Shown: positions 6,612 through 14,130 of the stretch, in pieces
Numbering within the stretch: the stretch's first letter is position 1
Layout of the letters: the number at the start of each line of letters is the position of its first letter
From: JAFTYO01 sp045611785
GTDB lineage: Bacteria; Pseudomonadota; Alphaproteobacteria; RF32; CAG-239
DNA: 17,643 bases
Reading direction: 5' to 3'
Assembly (NCBI GenBank): GCA_045611785.1
Contig: JAZKXV010000035.1
Span: forward strand, 1 to 17,643
Notes under the pieces: generated by a model
What the model saw: only the letters and a program-made list of their open reading frames with translations
What the model was told of the DNA's origin: nothing
The model's database searches: none
Translations under genes and position numbers: made by a program

Positions 6612-8450
6612 ATGAGTGAAAAAAGAGAATTTCAAACCGAAGTTACAAAACTTTTAGATATTGTCATTAATTCGCTATATTCGGAAAAGCATATATTTTT
6701 AAGAGAATTGGTTTCTAATGCAAGTGATGCTTGTGATAAGTTAAGATATTGGTCGTTAACAAATCCGAATGTGGCAAAATATTCCGGACAATTAAGAATT
6801 GTTATTACCCCTAATGAAAAAGAACAATCTTTGATTATTTCCGATAATGGTATCGGTATGAATAAAGATGATTTAATAAATCATATAGGTACAATTGCAA
6901 AATCAGGTACTGCAGATTTTGTAAATAATGTTAAAGATAATGGTTCTGTGGTCGATTTAATCGGACAATTCGGTGTGGGTTTCTATTCAGCTTTTATGGT
7001 GGCTTCAAAAGTTGAAATTGTTACTAAAAAAGCTGGCGAAGATAACGCATGGAAATGGACTTCTGACGGATTAGGCGGTTATGAAATTTCTGAGGTTCAA
7101 AAAGAAACAAACGGTACAGACATAAAACTGTTTTTGAAAGAAGATGCTAAAGATTATGTCGATACAATTTATTTAAGACATATTATACGAACATATTCTG
7201 ACCATGTAGAATATCCTATTGTACTTGATTTAGGAGAATATGGAGAAGAAACAGTTAATAATGCGGCTGCATTGTGGACCAGAAACAAAGCTGAAATTAC
7301 TGATGAGCAGTATAAAGACTTCTATCATCATATATCTAAAAATTTTGATGATCCATGGTTGACACTTCATTTTAAGGCAGAGGGAAGTATTGAATATAAT
7401 GCCTTGTTATATGTTCCTTCAACGGCTCCTTATGATTTGTTTCAACCAGATAGACAGCAAAGCTTAAAACTCTATGTAAATAAGGTTTTTATATCTGATA
7501 AAGTAGAAGGATTAATGCCGGCATATATGCGCTTTGTTAAAGGTGTTATAGATAGTTCAGATTTACCGCTTAATATTTCAAGAGAAATGTTACAACAGAG
7601 TTCTTTGCTTACAAAAATCAGACAAGGAACTGTATCTCGAATTTTGAAAGAGCTAAAAAAACGTACAAAAGATTACGAAGATTATTTGAAGTTTTGGAAA
7701 GCGTTTGGTATTGCATTTAAGGAAGGTATTTATGAAGATTTTTCCAATAGAGAAGAAGTTGCTTCGTTGGCATTGTTTTCAAGCACATTTTCTAATGATA
7801 AATTAACATCTCTAGATGAATATATATCAAGAGCTAAGCCTGATCAAAAAACTATTTACTATGTTACGGGTGATGATGTGCCGACACTTTCTAACAATCC
7901 TCAATTAGAGATTTTTAAAGAAAACGGAATCGAAGTTTTGTTATTAACAGATCCTATAGATGAGTTTTGGACACAAACATTAACAACATATAAAACATTT
8001 TCCATTAAGCACATTTCTAAAGCTGATATAGATTTAAATATTGCAAGAAAAGATAAACGTGCTTTAGACGGCGATTTGGAAAAATTGGTGGGTTTAATGA
8101 GCAAGATGTTTATTAATGAAGTTGGTAAAGTTGTTGTTACAGAAAAGCTTACAAAATCTCCAGCAGCACTTAATGTTGCAGACGGACAAATGAGTATCCA
8201 TTTAGAAAGATTAATGCGCAACCATCAACAACAAACAACTTTTGCAAGTACCAGAATATTGGAGATAAACCCTTATCATCCTCTTATTATAAAATTATCA
8301 GAAATGATAATTGATGAGAAGAATAAAGCGGAACTTGAAGATGTAGCTCGTTTAGTGTTGGATCAAGCTAAAATTGCAGAGGGAGAAGCTGTTTCAGATC
8401 CAGCGTTCTTTGCATTAAAGTTTAGCGAATATATTTTGAAAGCTATGTAA
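6612..8450 (+). CDS. htpG: Chaperone HtpG (bacterial Hsp90)
   Basis: This 612-residue ATP-dependent homodimeric cytoplasmic chaperone is close to the usual length (E. coli 624). The N-terminal GHKL ATPase domain has its hallmark motifs: FLRELVSNASDACDKLRY (about 29-46, with the catalytic Glu32 and Asn36), DNGIGM (78-83), GTIAKSGT (93-100) and the lid GQFGVGFYSAFMV (118-130). The middle domain carries LPLNISREMLQQ with the conserved Arg that senses the gamma phosphate. The C-terminal dimerisation region contains MSIHLERLM. No internal break is visible. AGGAG lies 6 bases before the ATG. A sigma-32-like promoter lies upstream and a hairpin terminator follows, so it appears to be a single-gene heat-shock unit. 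Confidence 0.98.
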   Translation: MSEKREFQTEVTKLLDIVINSLYSEKHIFLRELVSNASDACDKLRYWSLTNPNVAKYSGQLRIVITPNEKEQSLIISDNGIGMNKDDLINHIGTIAKSGTADFVNNVKDNGSVVDLIGQFGVGFYSAFMVASKVEIVTKKAGEDNAWKWTSDGLGGYEISEVQKETNGTDIKLFLKEDAKDYVDTIYLRHIIRTYSDHVEYPIVLDLGEYGEETVNNAAALWTRNKAEITDEQYKDFYHHISKNFDDPWLTLHFKAEGSIEYNALLYVPSTAPYDLFQPDRQQSLKLYVNKVFISDKVEGLMPAYMRFVKGVIDSSDLPLNISREMLQQSSLLTKIRQGTVSRILKELKKRTKDYEDYLKFWKAFGIAFKEGIYEDFSNREEVASLALFSSTFSNDKLTSLDEYISRAKPDQKTIYYVTGDDVPTLSNNPQLEIFKENGIEVLLLTDPIDEFWTQTLTTYKTFSIKHISKADIDLNIARKDKRALDGDLEKLVGLMSKMFINEVGKVVVTEKLTKSPAALNVADGQMSIHLERLMRNHQQQTTFASTRILEINPYHPLIIKLSEMIIDEKNKAELEDVARLVLDQAKIAEGEAVSDPAFFALKFSEYILKAM

Positions 8451-8470
8451 TCAACAATATCTTAAAAATA

Positions 8471-8497
8471 AGGGGGCTTAAGCCCCTTTATTTTTTC
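8471..8497 (+). terminator. Terminator of htpG
   Basis: The palindrome AGGGGGC-TTAA-GCCCCTT (8471-8488) is followed by TTATTTTTT. It lies about 20 bases after the htpG stop codon. Confidence 0.85.
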
Positions 8498-8509
8498 ATA
8501 ATACATATA

Positions 8510-8544
8510 AATGAAAACTCCGACGTAAGCACAGTCGGAGTTTT
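8510..8544 (-). terminator. Terminator of rpmJ
   Basis: A perfect 11-bp stem, AAAACTCCGAC (8514-8524) with GTCGGAGTTTT (8534-8544), closes a 9-base loop. On the minus strand it leads into TTTTCATTTA, about 25 bases after the rpmJ stop. Confidence 0.8.
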
Positions 8545-8567
8545 GAATTAATCTTATTTAGTTCAGA

Positions 8568-8693
8568 TTAGCCCTGACGACATTTGAGTTTAGGGTTCTT
8601 TTTGTTAATAACGTAAACACGACCCTTACGACGAACAATCTGGCAGTCTTTATCACGAACTTTTTTTGATCTTAAAGAGCTATAGCATTTCAT
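8568..8693 (-). CDS. rpmJ: 50S ribosomal protein L36, zinc-independent (YkgO-like) type
   Basis: The ORF from ATG 8693 to TAA 8568 encodes 41 residues, MKCYSSLRSKKVRDKDCQIV followed by RRKGRVYVINKKNPKLKCRQG. This is the complete L36 pattern: a basic N-terminus, the central IVRRKGRVYVIN and the RQG terminus. L36 binds 23S rRNA late in assembly of the large subunit. The classic zinc-binding form has a CxxC plus Cys/His set; here only Cys17 aligns with one of those ligands and the third and fourth are Asn and Leu, so a zinc site is not expected. The 41-residue form is the one usual in Alphaproteobacteria. AAAGGAAC provides a ribosome binding site. It stands alone rather than in the main ribosomal operon. 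Confidence 0.96.
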   Translation of the reverse strand: MKCYSSLRSKKVRDKDCQIVRRKGRVYVINKKNPKLKCRQG

Positions 8694-8726
8694 TTTTTTA
8701 TGTTCCTTTTCATTTCAGTTGTGCGC

Positions 8727-8755
8727 AACTTATGATAAATTAAAACAAATGTCAA
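8727..8755 (-). promoter_or_regulatory. Possible promoter of rpmJ
   Basis: On the minus strand a perfect TTGACA (8750-8755) is followed after 17 bases by TAAGTT (8727-8732), a weak -10. The small inverted repeat AGTTG-TGCG-CAACT (8718-8731) overlaps the -10 and could be an operator. Confidence 0.4.
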
Positions 8756-8794
8756 CCTAAATTTTAGATTTATTTGATTTTTTTTTAATATTAG

Positions 8795-8822
8795 TTGCTT
8801 TTTTACTTACGTTGTGTATAAT
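8795..8822 (+). promoter_or_regulatory. Promoter of the exported-protein gene (and perhaps ettA)
   Basis: TTGCTT (8795-8800) and a perfect TATAAT (8817-8822) are separated by 16 bases, about 38 bases before the ATG at 8861. No separate promoter or terminator is evident in the 28-base gap before ettA, so this promoter may drive both genes. Confidence 0.6.
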
Positions 8823-8860
8823 GCAACCTACAGTAATAAGTGTATTTATGCGGAGATAAT

Positions 8861-9397
8861 ATGAAAAAAATAGTTTTGGTTATGCTTTGTTTTTTCTTGT
8901 TGATAAATAACGTAAAAGCACAAAGTGTAAGCTATATTGAAGAGATGAGGGCTCTTGGCAGCATATCCGGTCAAGGTCTTGCGTGTGATGCATCAAAATA
9001 TCATACATTCGAAATGCTTGCCAGAGCAATTTTGATTTCAAAAGCAAAATCTGATTTAGATCAATTGACAGGTATGAATGTTTATAATGAGCAAAAAGCC
9101 ATTTCTTTTATACAAAAAGTGCAAGAAGATTTTTATAATTGTGATGCTTTAGCAGCAGATTTTGATAAACAGAAAATTTTTAAGATGGTTTTATATGGAG
9201 ATGGCTCAATTAAAATGCCTGACGGTACTATTATTGAACCGCGTAATGAATATGATCCTACTTTGATTTATCAAAGAGATAATAATGCTCGCCAAAAATA
9301 TATGGATATGTATAATGCAAAAAAGAGTAAAAATCAAAATAATCCGGCTTTGCAAAAAGCTTTGCGCGAACATAAAATGAGACATGGTTTATTATAA
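8861..9397 (+). CDS. Small exported protein of 178 residues, unknown function
   Basis: The ATG at 8861 is preferred over an in-frame GTG at 8840: CGGAG lies 5 bases before it, and translation from there gives a textbook signal peptide, MKKIVLVMLCFFLLINNVKA, with cleavage before Gln21. The mature protein is about 158 residues, largely helical and charged. It has just two cysteines (Cys42 in GLACDASKY and Cys94 in FYNCDAL) that could form a disulfide in the periplasm, and ends in a basic tail (LREHKMRHGLL). No lipobox, membrane helix or enzyme motif is seen. It lies 28 bases upstream of ettA on the same strand; co-transcription is likely but says little about function. The family is not recognised. 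Confidence 0.82.
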   Translation: MKKIVLVMLCFFLLINNVKAQSVSYIEEMRALGSISGQGLACDASKYHTFEMLARAILISKAKSDLDQLTGMNVYNEQKAISFIQKVQEDFYNCDALAADFDKQKIFKMVLYGDGSIKMPDGTIIEPRNEYDPTLIYQRDNNARQKYMDMYNAKKSKNQNNPALQKALREHKMRHGLL

Positions 9398-9425
9398 TAT
9401 TTAATTAATTTAGGAGAAATAACTG

Positions 9426-11105
9426 ATGGCAGCTTATCAGTATGTATTTGTAATGCAAAATTTAACCAAGGTTTTTCCTGGTGGTAAAGAACTTTTTAAG
9501 GGTATAACACTTTCTTTTTTACCGGGAGCAAAAATTGGTGTTTTAGGTGTTAACGGTGCTGGTAAATCTACACTTTTGAAAATAATGGCAGGTGTAGATA
9601 AAGAATTTAATGGTGAAGCCTGGGCCGCCGATGGAGTAAAAGTTGGTTATTTAGAACAAGAGCCTAAATTAGACCCTTCTAAAAACGTTATGGAAAACGT
9701 TATGGACGGGTTAGGCGAAATTAGAGATATGCTTCAAGAATTTGAAACAGTTTCAGCAAAATTTGCAGAACCGATGAGCGATGAAGAAATGAATGCTTTA
9801 ATTGAAAAGCAAGCAGAGCTTCAAGAAAAAATAGATGCTTGTAACGGATGGGATTTTGAAAGAACCATACAAATTGCAATGGATGCTTTGCGTTGTCCTC
9901 CTGCAGATGCTGATGTTACAAAACTTTCAGGTGGTGAAAAGCGACGAGTTGCTCTTTGCCGCTTGTTATTGCAAAAACCTGATATGTTACTTTTAGATGA
10001 GCCTACAAACCATTTAGATGCCGAATCGGTTGCATGGCTTGAACAACATTTGAAAGAATATAAAGGTACTGTTGTTATGGTTACACACGATAGATATTTC
10101 TTAGATAATGTTACAGGTTGGATTTTGGAACTTGATAGAGGACAGGGTATTCCATATGAAGGAAACTATTCTTCTTGGCTTGAGCAAAAACAAAAACGTT
10201 TAGAACAGGAAGCAAGAGAAGAAACAGCACGTCAAAAAACATTGGCAAATGAATTAGAGTGGATACAAAAGAATCCTAAGGCTCGTCAGGCAAAATCTAA
10301 GGCTCGTATTAATGCTTATGATGAACTTTTATCTCAAGCAACAAAAGATAAAATTACACACGCATACATCAATATACCTATGACTGATAGACTTGGTGAT
10401 TTAGTAATTGAAGCTAACAATATCAGTAAATCTTTTGGCGATAGAGTTTTAATTGATAATTTATCATTTAAGATTCCAAAAGGTGCAATTGTTGGTATCA
10501 TTGGTCCGAACGGTGCAGGTAAAACCACATTGTTTAGAATGATTACAGGTCAGGAAAAACCTGATTCCGGGGAAATTAGATTAGGTGATACTGTTGATTT
10601 AGGTTATGTAGATCAAAGCAGAGATGAGTTAGATGCTAATAAGAATGTTTGGGAAGAAATTTCTGATGGTCTTGATATTATTGAACTTGGCAAAAAACAA
10701 ATGCCATCACGTGCATATGTAGGACAGTTTAACTTTAAGGGTTCTGATCAACAGAAAAAAGTAGGACAGCTTTCAGGTGGTGAACGTAACCGTGTTCATT
10801 TAGCAAAAATGCTTAAAAAAGGCGCAAATGTTATTATGCTTGACGAACCTACAAACGATTTAGATGTTGATACTTTAAGATCTTTAGAAGAAGGTATTAT
10901 GAATTATCCTGGTTGTGTATTGGTTACATCACACGACAGATGGTTTTTAGACCGTTTGGCTACTCATATTTTAGCATATGAAGATGAAGGTCATGTTGAA
11001 TGGTTTGAAGGTAACTTTGAGGAGTATGAAAAAGATAAGCGTCGTCGCTTAGGTGATGAAGCTTGCAGACCTCACAGAATGAAATATAAAAAATTAGAAC
11101 GCTAA
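9426..11105 (+). CDS. ettA: Energy-dependent translational throttle protein EttA (ABC-F)
   Basis: This 559-residue soluble protein has two ABC ATPase domains and no membrane part (E. coli EttA is 555). Domain 1 has Walker A GVNGAGKST (41-49), signature LSGGEKRR (167-174) and Walker B LLLDEPTNHLD (188-198). The arm insertion lies at about 100-145 and the P-site tRNA-interacting linker at about 245-320. Domain 2 has Walker A GPNGAGKTT (360-368), signature LSGGERNR (449-456) and Walker B MLDEPTNDLD (471-480). Both catalytic glutamates (Glu192, Glu474) are present. EttA binds the ribosomal E site and gates the first elongation step according to the ADP/ATP ratio. The C-terminus (RRRLGDEACRPHRMKYKKL) matches the EttA subgroup rather than Uup or YheS. 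TAGGAGA lies before the ATG. Confidence 0.96.
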   Translation: MAAYQYVFVMQNLTKVFPGGKELFKGITLSFLPGAKIGVLGVNGAGKSTLLKIMAGVDKEFNGEAWAADGVKVGYLEQEPKLDPSKNVMENVMDGLGEIRDMLQEFETVSAKFAEPMSDEEMNALIEKQAELQEKIDACNGWDFERTIQIAMDALRCPPADADVTKLSGGEKRRVALCRLLLQKPDMLLLDEPTNHLDAESVAWLEQHLKEYKGTVVMVTHDRYFLDNVTGWILELDRGQGIPYEGNYSSWLEQKQKRLEQEAREETARQKTLANELEWIQKNPKARQAKSKARINAYDELLSQATKDKITHAYINIPMTDRLGDLVIEANNISKSFGDRVLIDNLSFKIPKGAIVGIIGPNGAGKTTLFRMITGQEKPDSGEIRLGDTVDLGYVDQSRDELDANKNVWEEISDGLDIIELGKKQMPSRAYVGQFNFKGSDQQKKVGQLSGGERNRVHLAKMLKKGANVIMLDEPTNDLDVDTLRSLEEGIMNYPGCVLVTSHDRWFLDRLATHILAYEDEGHVEWFEGNFEEYEKDKRRRLGDEACRPHRMKYKKLER

Positions 11106-11114
11106 TTTTATTTT

Positions 11115-11148
11115 TAACCCCGCTTAAAGCGGGGTTAAATTATTTTTG
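11115..11148 (+). terminator. Terminator of ettA
   Basis: A perfect 10-bp stem, TAACCCCGCT (11115-11124) with AGCGGGGTTA (11128-11137), has a 3-base loop and is followed by AATTATTTTT. It also abuts the end of the convergent operon at 11140, but there is no T run on the minus-strand side. Confidence 0.8.
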
Positions 11149-11574
11149 TATCTGTTTTGCAAATAGATGCTTATCAATATTGTTGATAGTATGGATATAT
11201 GGGTTTTGCAGTATGTTAGGAAGCTCTATACTTACAAAAACACTTTCAGGGTGAGCATTGTCCACAAATGCGACAATACCTCCTTTAGCAGCGTTTATAA
11301 AGCGTCGTGATGCAATAGCCCATATTGTTTTAATATCTTCACAATTTAATGTTGTAGATGTCTCAAAACCCATTTCCACCAATTTTGCTCCACATTCGGT
11401 ATGTTCAAGCAACATCTTATTAGGATTAGCTTTAATAAATTCGATTGCTTTATCTCTGTTTATAGAGGTGCTTTGATAGCTAATGCTATAAAGTACTACA
11501 GAATTTTCATCTGAGCTTACATCGTAAGTTTGAGCGACGTTTAATCCTTGTTCCAATAAATTACTGTCTGTCAT
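11140..11574 (-). CDS. Protein of 144 residues, unknown, last gene of the metallophosphoesterase/HAD operon
   Basis: The ATG at 11574 lies inside the end of the HAD gene (14-base overlap), which points to translational coupling; no independent Shine-Dalgarno is obvious. The product is an acidic-to-neutral soluble protein without signal peptide or membrane segment. Visible blocks are an N-terminal strand-rich part (SVVLYSISYQSTSI), a helix DKAIEFIKANP, and a central WAIASRRFINAAKGGIVAFV that reads like a helix leading into a strand, followed by ELPNILQNPYIHTINN. It has two cysteines. I recognise no catalytic motif or family. Its fixed position at the end of a tight four-gene operon suggests a role linked to the HAD phosphatase, but that rests on context alone. 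Confidence 0.75.
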   Translation of the reverse strand: MTDSNLLEQGLNVAQTYDVSSDENSVVLYSISYQSTSINRDKAIEFIKANPNKMLLEHTECGAKLVEMGFETSTTLNCEDIKTIWAIASRRFINAAKGGIVAFVDNAHPESVFVSIELPNILQNPYIHTINNIDKHLFAKQIQK

Positions 11575-12253
11575 GAGTATTGCTTTGCTTTAATATGATG
11601 TTAGATGAATTTAGAGTATTTAAATAATTTTTTAATGTGCAAGAATTTTCGTCAATTAACACAGCTTGCATACCGATATGTTTTGCTGCATCGATATTTC
11701 TTTTTGTGTCATCAATCAGAACGCAATCAGAAACTGAAGCGCCAATTTTTTCAGCAAACATAGATAATGCTTGAGGATCTTGTTTAGGGTAAAAAACGCC
11801 ATCTCTCATTGTCGATTTTATATCATAACAACTGATTCCGGCATCTTGCATTTCTTGGATGTTTTTTCCAAAACGACAGTTTAATACCTTATCAAGATGA
11901 GATATATGATTGTTAGTTAGTATAACAACATTATGATTTGTAGCGGTTTCTTTTAATAACTTAAACAAAGAATCGTCTCTGCTGATTTTTTCATAATTAA
12001 TTTTTTCTTGCATTTTAAGGCAAAAATCATCAAAGTTGTAGCCTGTTTCAAGGCACATTTCATTGATATAGTTAAACATGCCTAAGCGCTGTTTACTAAT
12101 TGTCTGTTCAGATACTTTTGCTTGTGTTTTACTATCTACTTTTAGATCATCACGATATGTGTTTTTCATTGCGTCAACAAATTCTTGTAAGGTAAGCATT
12201 GATGCAGGATATAATACACCATCACAATCTATGATGAGAGTTTTCTTAGTCAT
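11561..12253 (-). CDS. HAD-superfamily hydrolase, pyrimidine 5'-nucleotidase-like
   Basis: This 230-residue cytoplasmic phosphatase has all four HAD motifs. Motif I is LIIDCDGVLYP (nucleophile Asp9, acid/base Asp11), motif II ILTNNH (Thr113), motif III Lys157 in YPKQDP, and motif IV CVLIDDTKRNIDAAKHIG (Asp181, Asp182). The helical cap (about 20-95) follows motif I, as in subfamily I. The DxDGxLYP form and a ΙDD-type motif IV are typical of SDT1-like nucleotidases and related small-molecule phosphatases, but the natural substrate cannot be told from motifs. It overlaps the upstream metallophosphoesterase by 8 bases and the downstream 144-residue gene by 14, so the three are probably translated in a coupled manner. 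Confidence 0.88.
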   Translation of the reverse strand: MTKKTLIIDCDGVLYPASMLTLQEFVDAMKNTYRDDLKVDSKTQAKVSEQTISKQRLGMFNYINEMCLETGYNFDDFCLKMQEKINYEKISRDDSLFKLLKETATNHNVVILTNNHISHLDKVLNCRFGKNIQEMQDAGISCYDIKSTMRDGVFYPKQDPQALSMFAEKIGASVSDCVLIDDTKRNIDAAKHIGMQAVLIDENSCTLKNYLNTLNSSNIILKQSNTHDRQ

Positions 12254-13370
12254 TTTGTTTAGCCTTAAAATTGAAAACAGTTATATCAGATGGTGCAAAA
12301 ATACGCATCGGAGGTCCCCAATAAGAAGCACCTCTTGAGATGTATAATTTGTTATTATTAACCTCATACATTCCGGCCAAAAAATCATTTGCGGATTTTA
12401 CAATAAAATGGAATGGGAATATCTGTCCGCCATGAGTATGGCCGGATACGGTTAAATCAAATTGATTTGGTTTTAATTCTTTTGCAATTGCAGGGGAGTG
12501 AGACATTAAAATTTTATATTCTCCTTCAGATGAATAATGTTCTGCTTTTTCAAAGTTAGGTTCAACAGAATACATATCAGGAATACCGGCAACAAAAATT
12601 CCCGTATCGTTTATTTTTTCACCAGTGTTGTATAAAACATCAAATCCAAGATGTGTAAAAGCAATTAACCATTTTGTTGGCTCATTATAATGTTCATGGT
12701 TACCTAAAGTTAGGTATATTTTTTTTGCTTTGAGTTTTTTTAGCTCTTCTGTTTTATCTGTTAATACTGCAGGTTCATCATCAACAATGTCACCTACAAG
12801 TAACACATAATCAGGGTTTTGTTCATTTATTAAATTAACAATTTGTTTAATGCGCCATAAAGGTGTTGCCATATCAATATGAAGGTCGCTTGCAACAACA
12901 ACTTTTGTATCTTCTTTGATTTTAGTATCTTCAATTGTAATGTCGATTACGTTCGGATTTTTGTTAGCTTCATATACGCTGTAAACAGAGATTAAAACTG
13001 ATAAAATGACTGTAATTAAATTGTTGCGATTAAGAAGTTTGACGTTATCAGGACTTAGGTTAGGATTTTTAGTTATAGAATATATTGCATACCAAATAAC
13101 CTCTCTTATTAAGAGCAAGATTACTAAAACAAAAACAATGCCGAGCATGAAATATGCTGTTTTAGCAAAAATGGCATAAGATAAACCTGTAAAAAGGTTG
13201 TAATGACGTATAAGCTTTAATATCACAGGGCTGAACCAAGAAATTGTAAGCCATGTAAAAATACTTGTTCTTGCCCATAAAGGAAATGAGCTGTATGATG
13301 TCAAAGTGCGATATGTTACTAAAAGGCAAGAAACGGCAATAATTATAGCCATAATCAGAAAAATATGCAT
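12246..13370 (-). CDS. Membrane metallophosphoesterase, YaeI/YkuE-like
   Basis: The 374-residue product has an N-terminal membrane part with about four hydrophobic helices (near residues 3-20, 35-52, 63-98 and 117-133). A calcineurin-like phosphoesterase domain follows. Its dinuclear metal ligands are all visible: SDLH (Asp162, His164), GDIVD (Asp194), GNHE (Asn224, His225), SHSP (His291) and GHTHGGQ (His311, His313). This arrangement is that of the YaeI/YkuE group, some of which act on lipid or UDP-linked phosphates such as lipid-A precursors; the substrate here is not shown by sequence. AGGAGA, overlapping the stop of the DUF4167 gene 11 bases upstream, serves as the ribosome binding site, which marks the two as one operon. 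Confidence 0.9.
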   Translation of the reverse strand: MHIFLIMAIIIAVSCLLVTYRTLTSYSSFPLWARTSIFTWLTISWFSPVILKLIRHYNLFTGLSYAIFAKTAYFMLGIVFVLVILLLIREVIWYAIYSITKNPNLSPDNVKLLNRNNLITVILSVLISVYSVYEANKNPNVIDITIEDTKIKEDTKVVVASDLHIDMATPLWRIKQIVNLINEQNPDYVLLVGDIVDDEPAVLTDKTEELKKLKAKKIYLTLGNHEHYNEPTKWLIAFTHLGFDVLYNTGEKINDTGIFVAGIPDMYSVEPNFEKAEHYSSEGEYKILMSHSPAIAKELKPNQFDLTVSGHTHGGQIFPFHFIVKSANDFLAGMYEVNNNKLYISRGASYWGPPMRIFAPSDITVFNFKAKQND

Positions 13371-13381
13371 ATTAGTATCTC

Positions 13382-13945
13382 CTAGATTGCTTCAGATGAT
13401 GGTTTATTATCAGCGCTTTCTGTTTTTTTGCGACGAATACAGCGCTTTGGTTTTTCTGAAGTTGAAGTTTCAGCTGTAGCGTTTTCAGATAAATTTTCTG
13501 ATGCAGGTTTAATTTCAACAATTTTAAATGTTTTTTTCTTCATAGGCATTGGCGTTTGGACAACCGGTTCAACTGATGGCGTTTCAACTGCTGTGTTTTC
13601 AGTATTTTCATTTACTTCTGCTTGAGCTGTTTTTGCATCATCAGATTCTGTTGTTTGAGTATTTTCAGACTGATTTTCTGCATTGTTTGGTTGGTCTTGG
13701 CGAAAGTTTTTGCGCTCATTAATTTCAGTAACAATTTTGCGATAATGTTCAGCATATTGGCGATATACTTCCATTTCAATATAATCTCCTGAGCCGTGAG
13801 CTTCTTTTGCAAGCTCGTTATATTTTTTGATTAAATCCAGTGCTGTACCGCTAATTTTTCCGGCAGGGCTGATGCTATCAAATTTGTAATTGAGAGAATA
13901 GGCATTACTATTGCCATTGTTGCGAAATTTATTATTTTTTTTCAT
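13382..13945 (-). CDS. DUF4167-domain protein
   Basis: The ATG at 13945 (MKKNNKFRNNGNSN) is preferred over an in-frame ATG at 13960, because DUF4167 proteins usually begin with a short basic, Asn/Arg-rich segment; neither start has a Shine-Dalgarno, so this is uncertain. The conserved domain lies at about residues 28-72, with the pattern SPAGKISGTALDLIKKYNEL followed by AKEAHGSGDYIEMEVYRQYAEHYRKI. The remaining 115 residues are low-complexity, rich in Glu, Thr, Asn and Ser, with basic clusters (PMKKKTFK, KPKRCIRRKK). The family is essentially restricted to Alphaproteobacteria; it is suspected to bind RNA because of its basic disordered ends, but its role is unestablished. It heads the operon with the metallophosphoesterase and HAD genes. 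Confidence 0.85.
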   Translation of the reverse strand: MKKNNKFRNNGNSNAYSLNYKFDSISPAGKISGTALDLIKKYNELAKEAHGSGDYIEMEVYRQYAEHYRKIVTEINERKNFRQDQPNNAENQSENTQTTESDDAKTAQAEVNENTENTAVETPSVEPVVQTPMPMKKKTFKIVEIKPASENLSENATAETSTSEKPKRCIRRKKTESADNKPSSEAI

Positions 13946-13965
13946 ATTATATACAATCATAAAAC

Positions 13966-14046
13966 TAAGCTAAAAGCTTATTGGTTAAAACTATTTAATT
14001 AAAATGAAAGTAAAGTGCATATTAAAAACAAATACTTTTTATGCAC
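13966..14046 (-). promoter_or_regulatory. AT-rich leader with two inverted repeats before the DUF4167 operon
   Basis: Directly upstream of the operon lie TAAGCT-AAA-AGCTTA (13966-13980, perfect 6-bp arms) and GTGCATA (14015-14021) paired with TATGCAC (14040-14046). No good -35/-10 pair or Shine-Dalgarno is visible, so regulation through the leader is possible but unproven. Confidence 0.3.
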
Positions 14047-14088
14047 TAAGGAAATAATATTCATTTTTTTGAAAATTGCAATATTTTT

Positions 14089-14126
14089 TTTAAAACAAGA
14101 GACCTACTTTAACAGTAGGCCTCTTG
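14089..14126 (-). terminator. Terminator of the 324-residue protein gene
   Basis: CAAGAGACCTACT (14096-14108) pairs with AGTAGGCCTCTTG (14114-14126) with a single A-C mismatch and a 5-base loop. On the minus strand it is followed by TTTTAAAAAA. It begins 4 bases after the stop codon. Confidence 0.75.
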
Positions 14127-14130
14127 CAGG

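Noticed and set aside
7901..8221. Minus-strand ORF of 106 codons within htpG
   Set aside because: Antisense shadow of a highly conserved chaperone gene, with no start signals.
8840..8860. GTG start extending the exported protein by 7 residues
   Set aside because: It would put MYLCGDN before a perfect signal peptide, and the GGAG sequence is spaced for the ATG at 8861.
13612..13812. Minus-strand ORF of 66 codons overlapping the DUF4167 gene in another frame
   Set aside because: Its Lys/Gln-rich translation is what a frameshifted low-complexity tail would give; there is no ribosome binding site.
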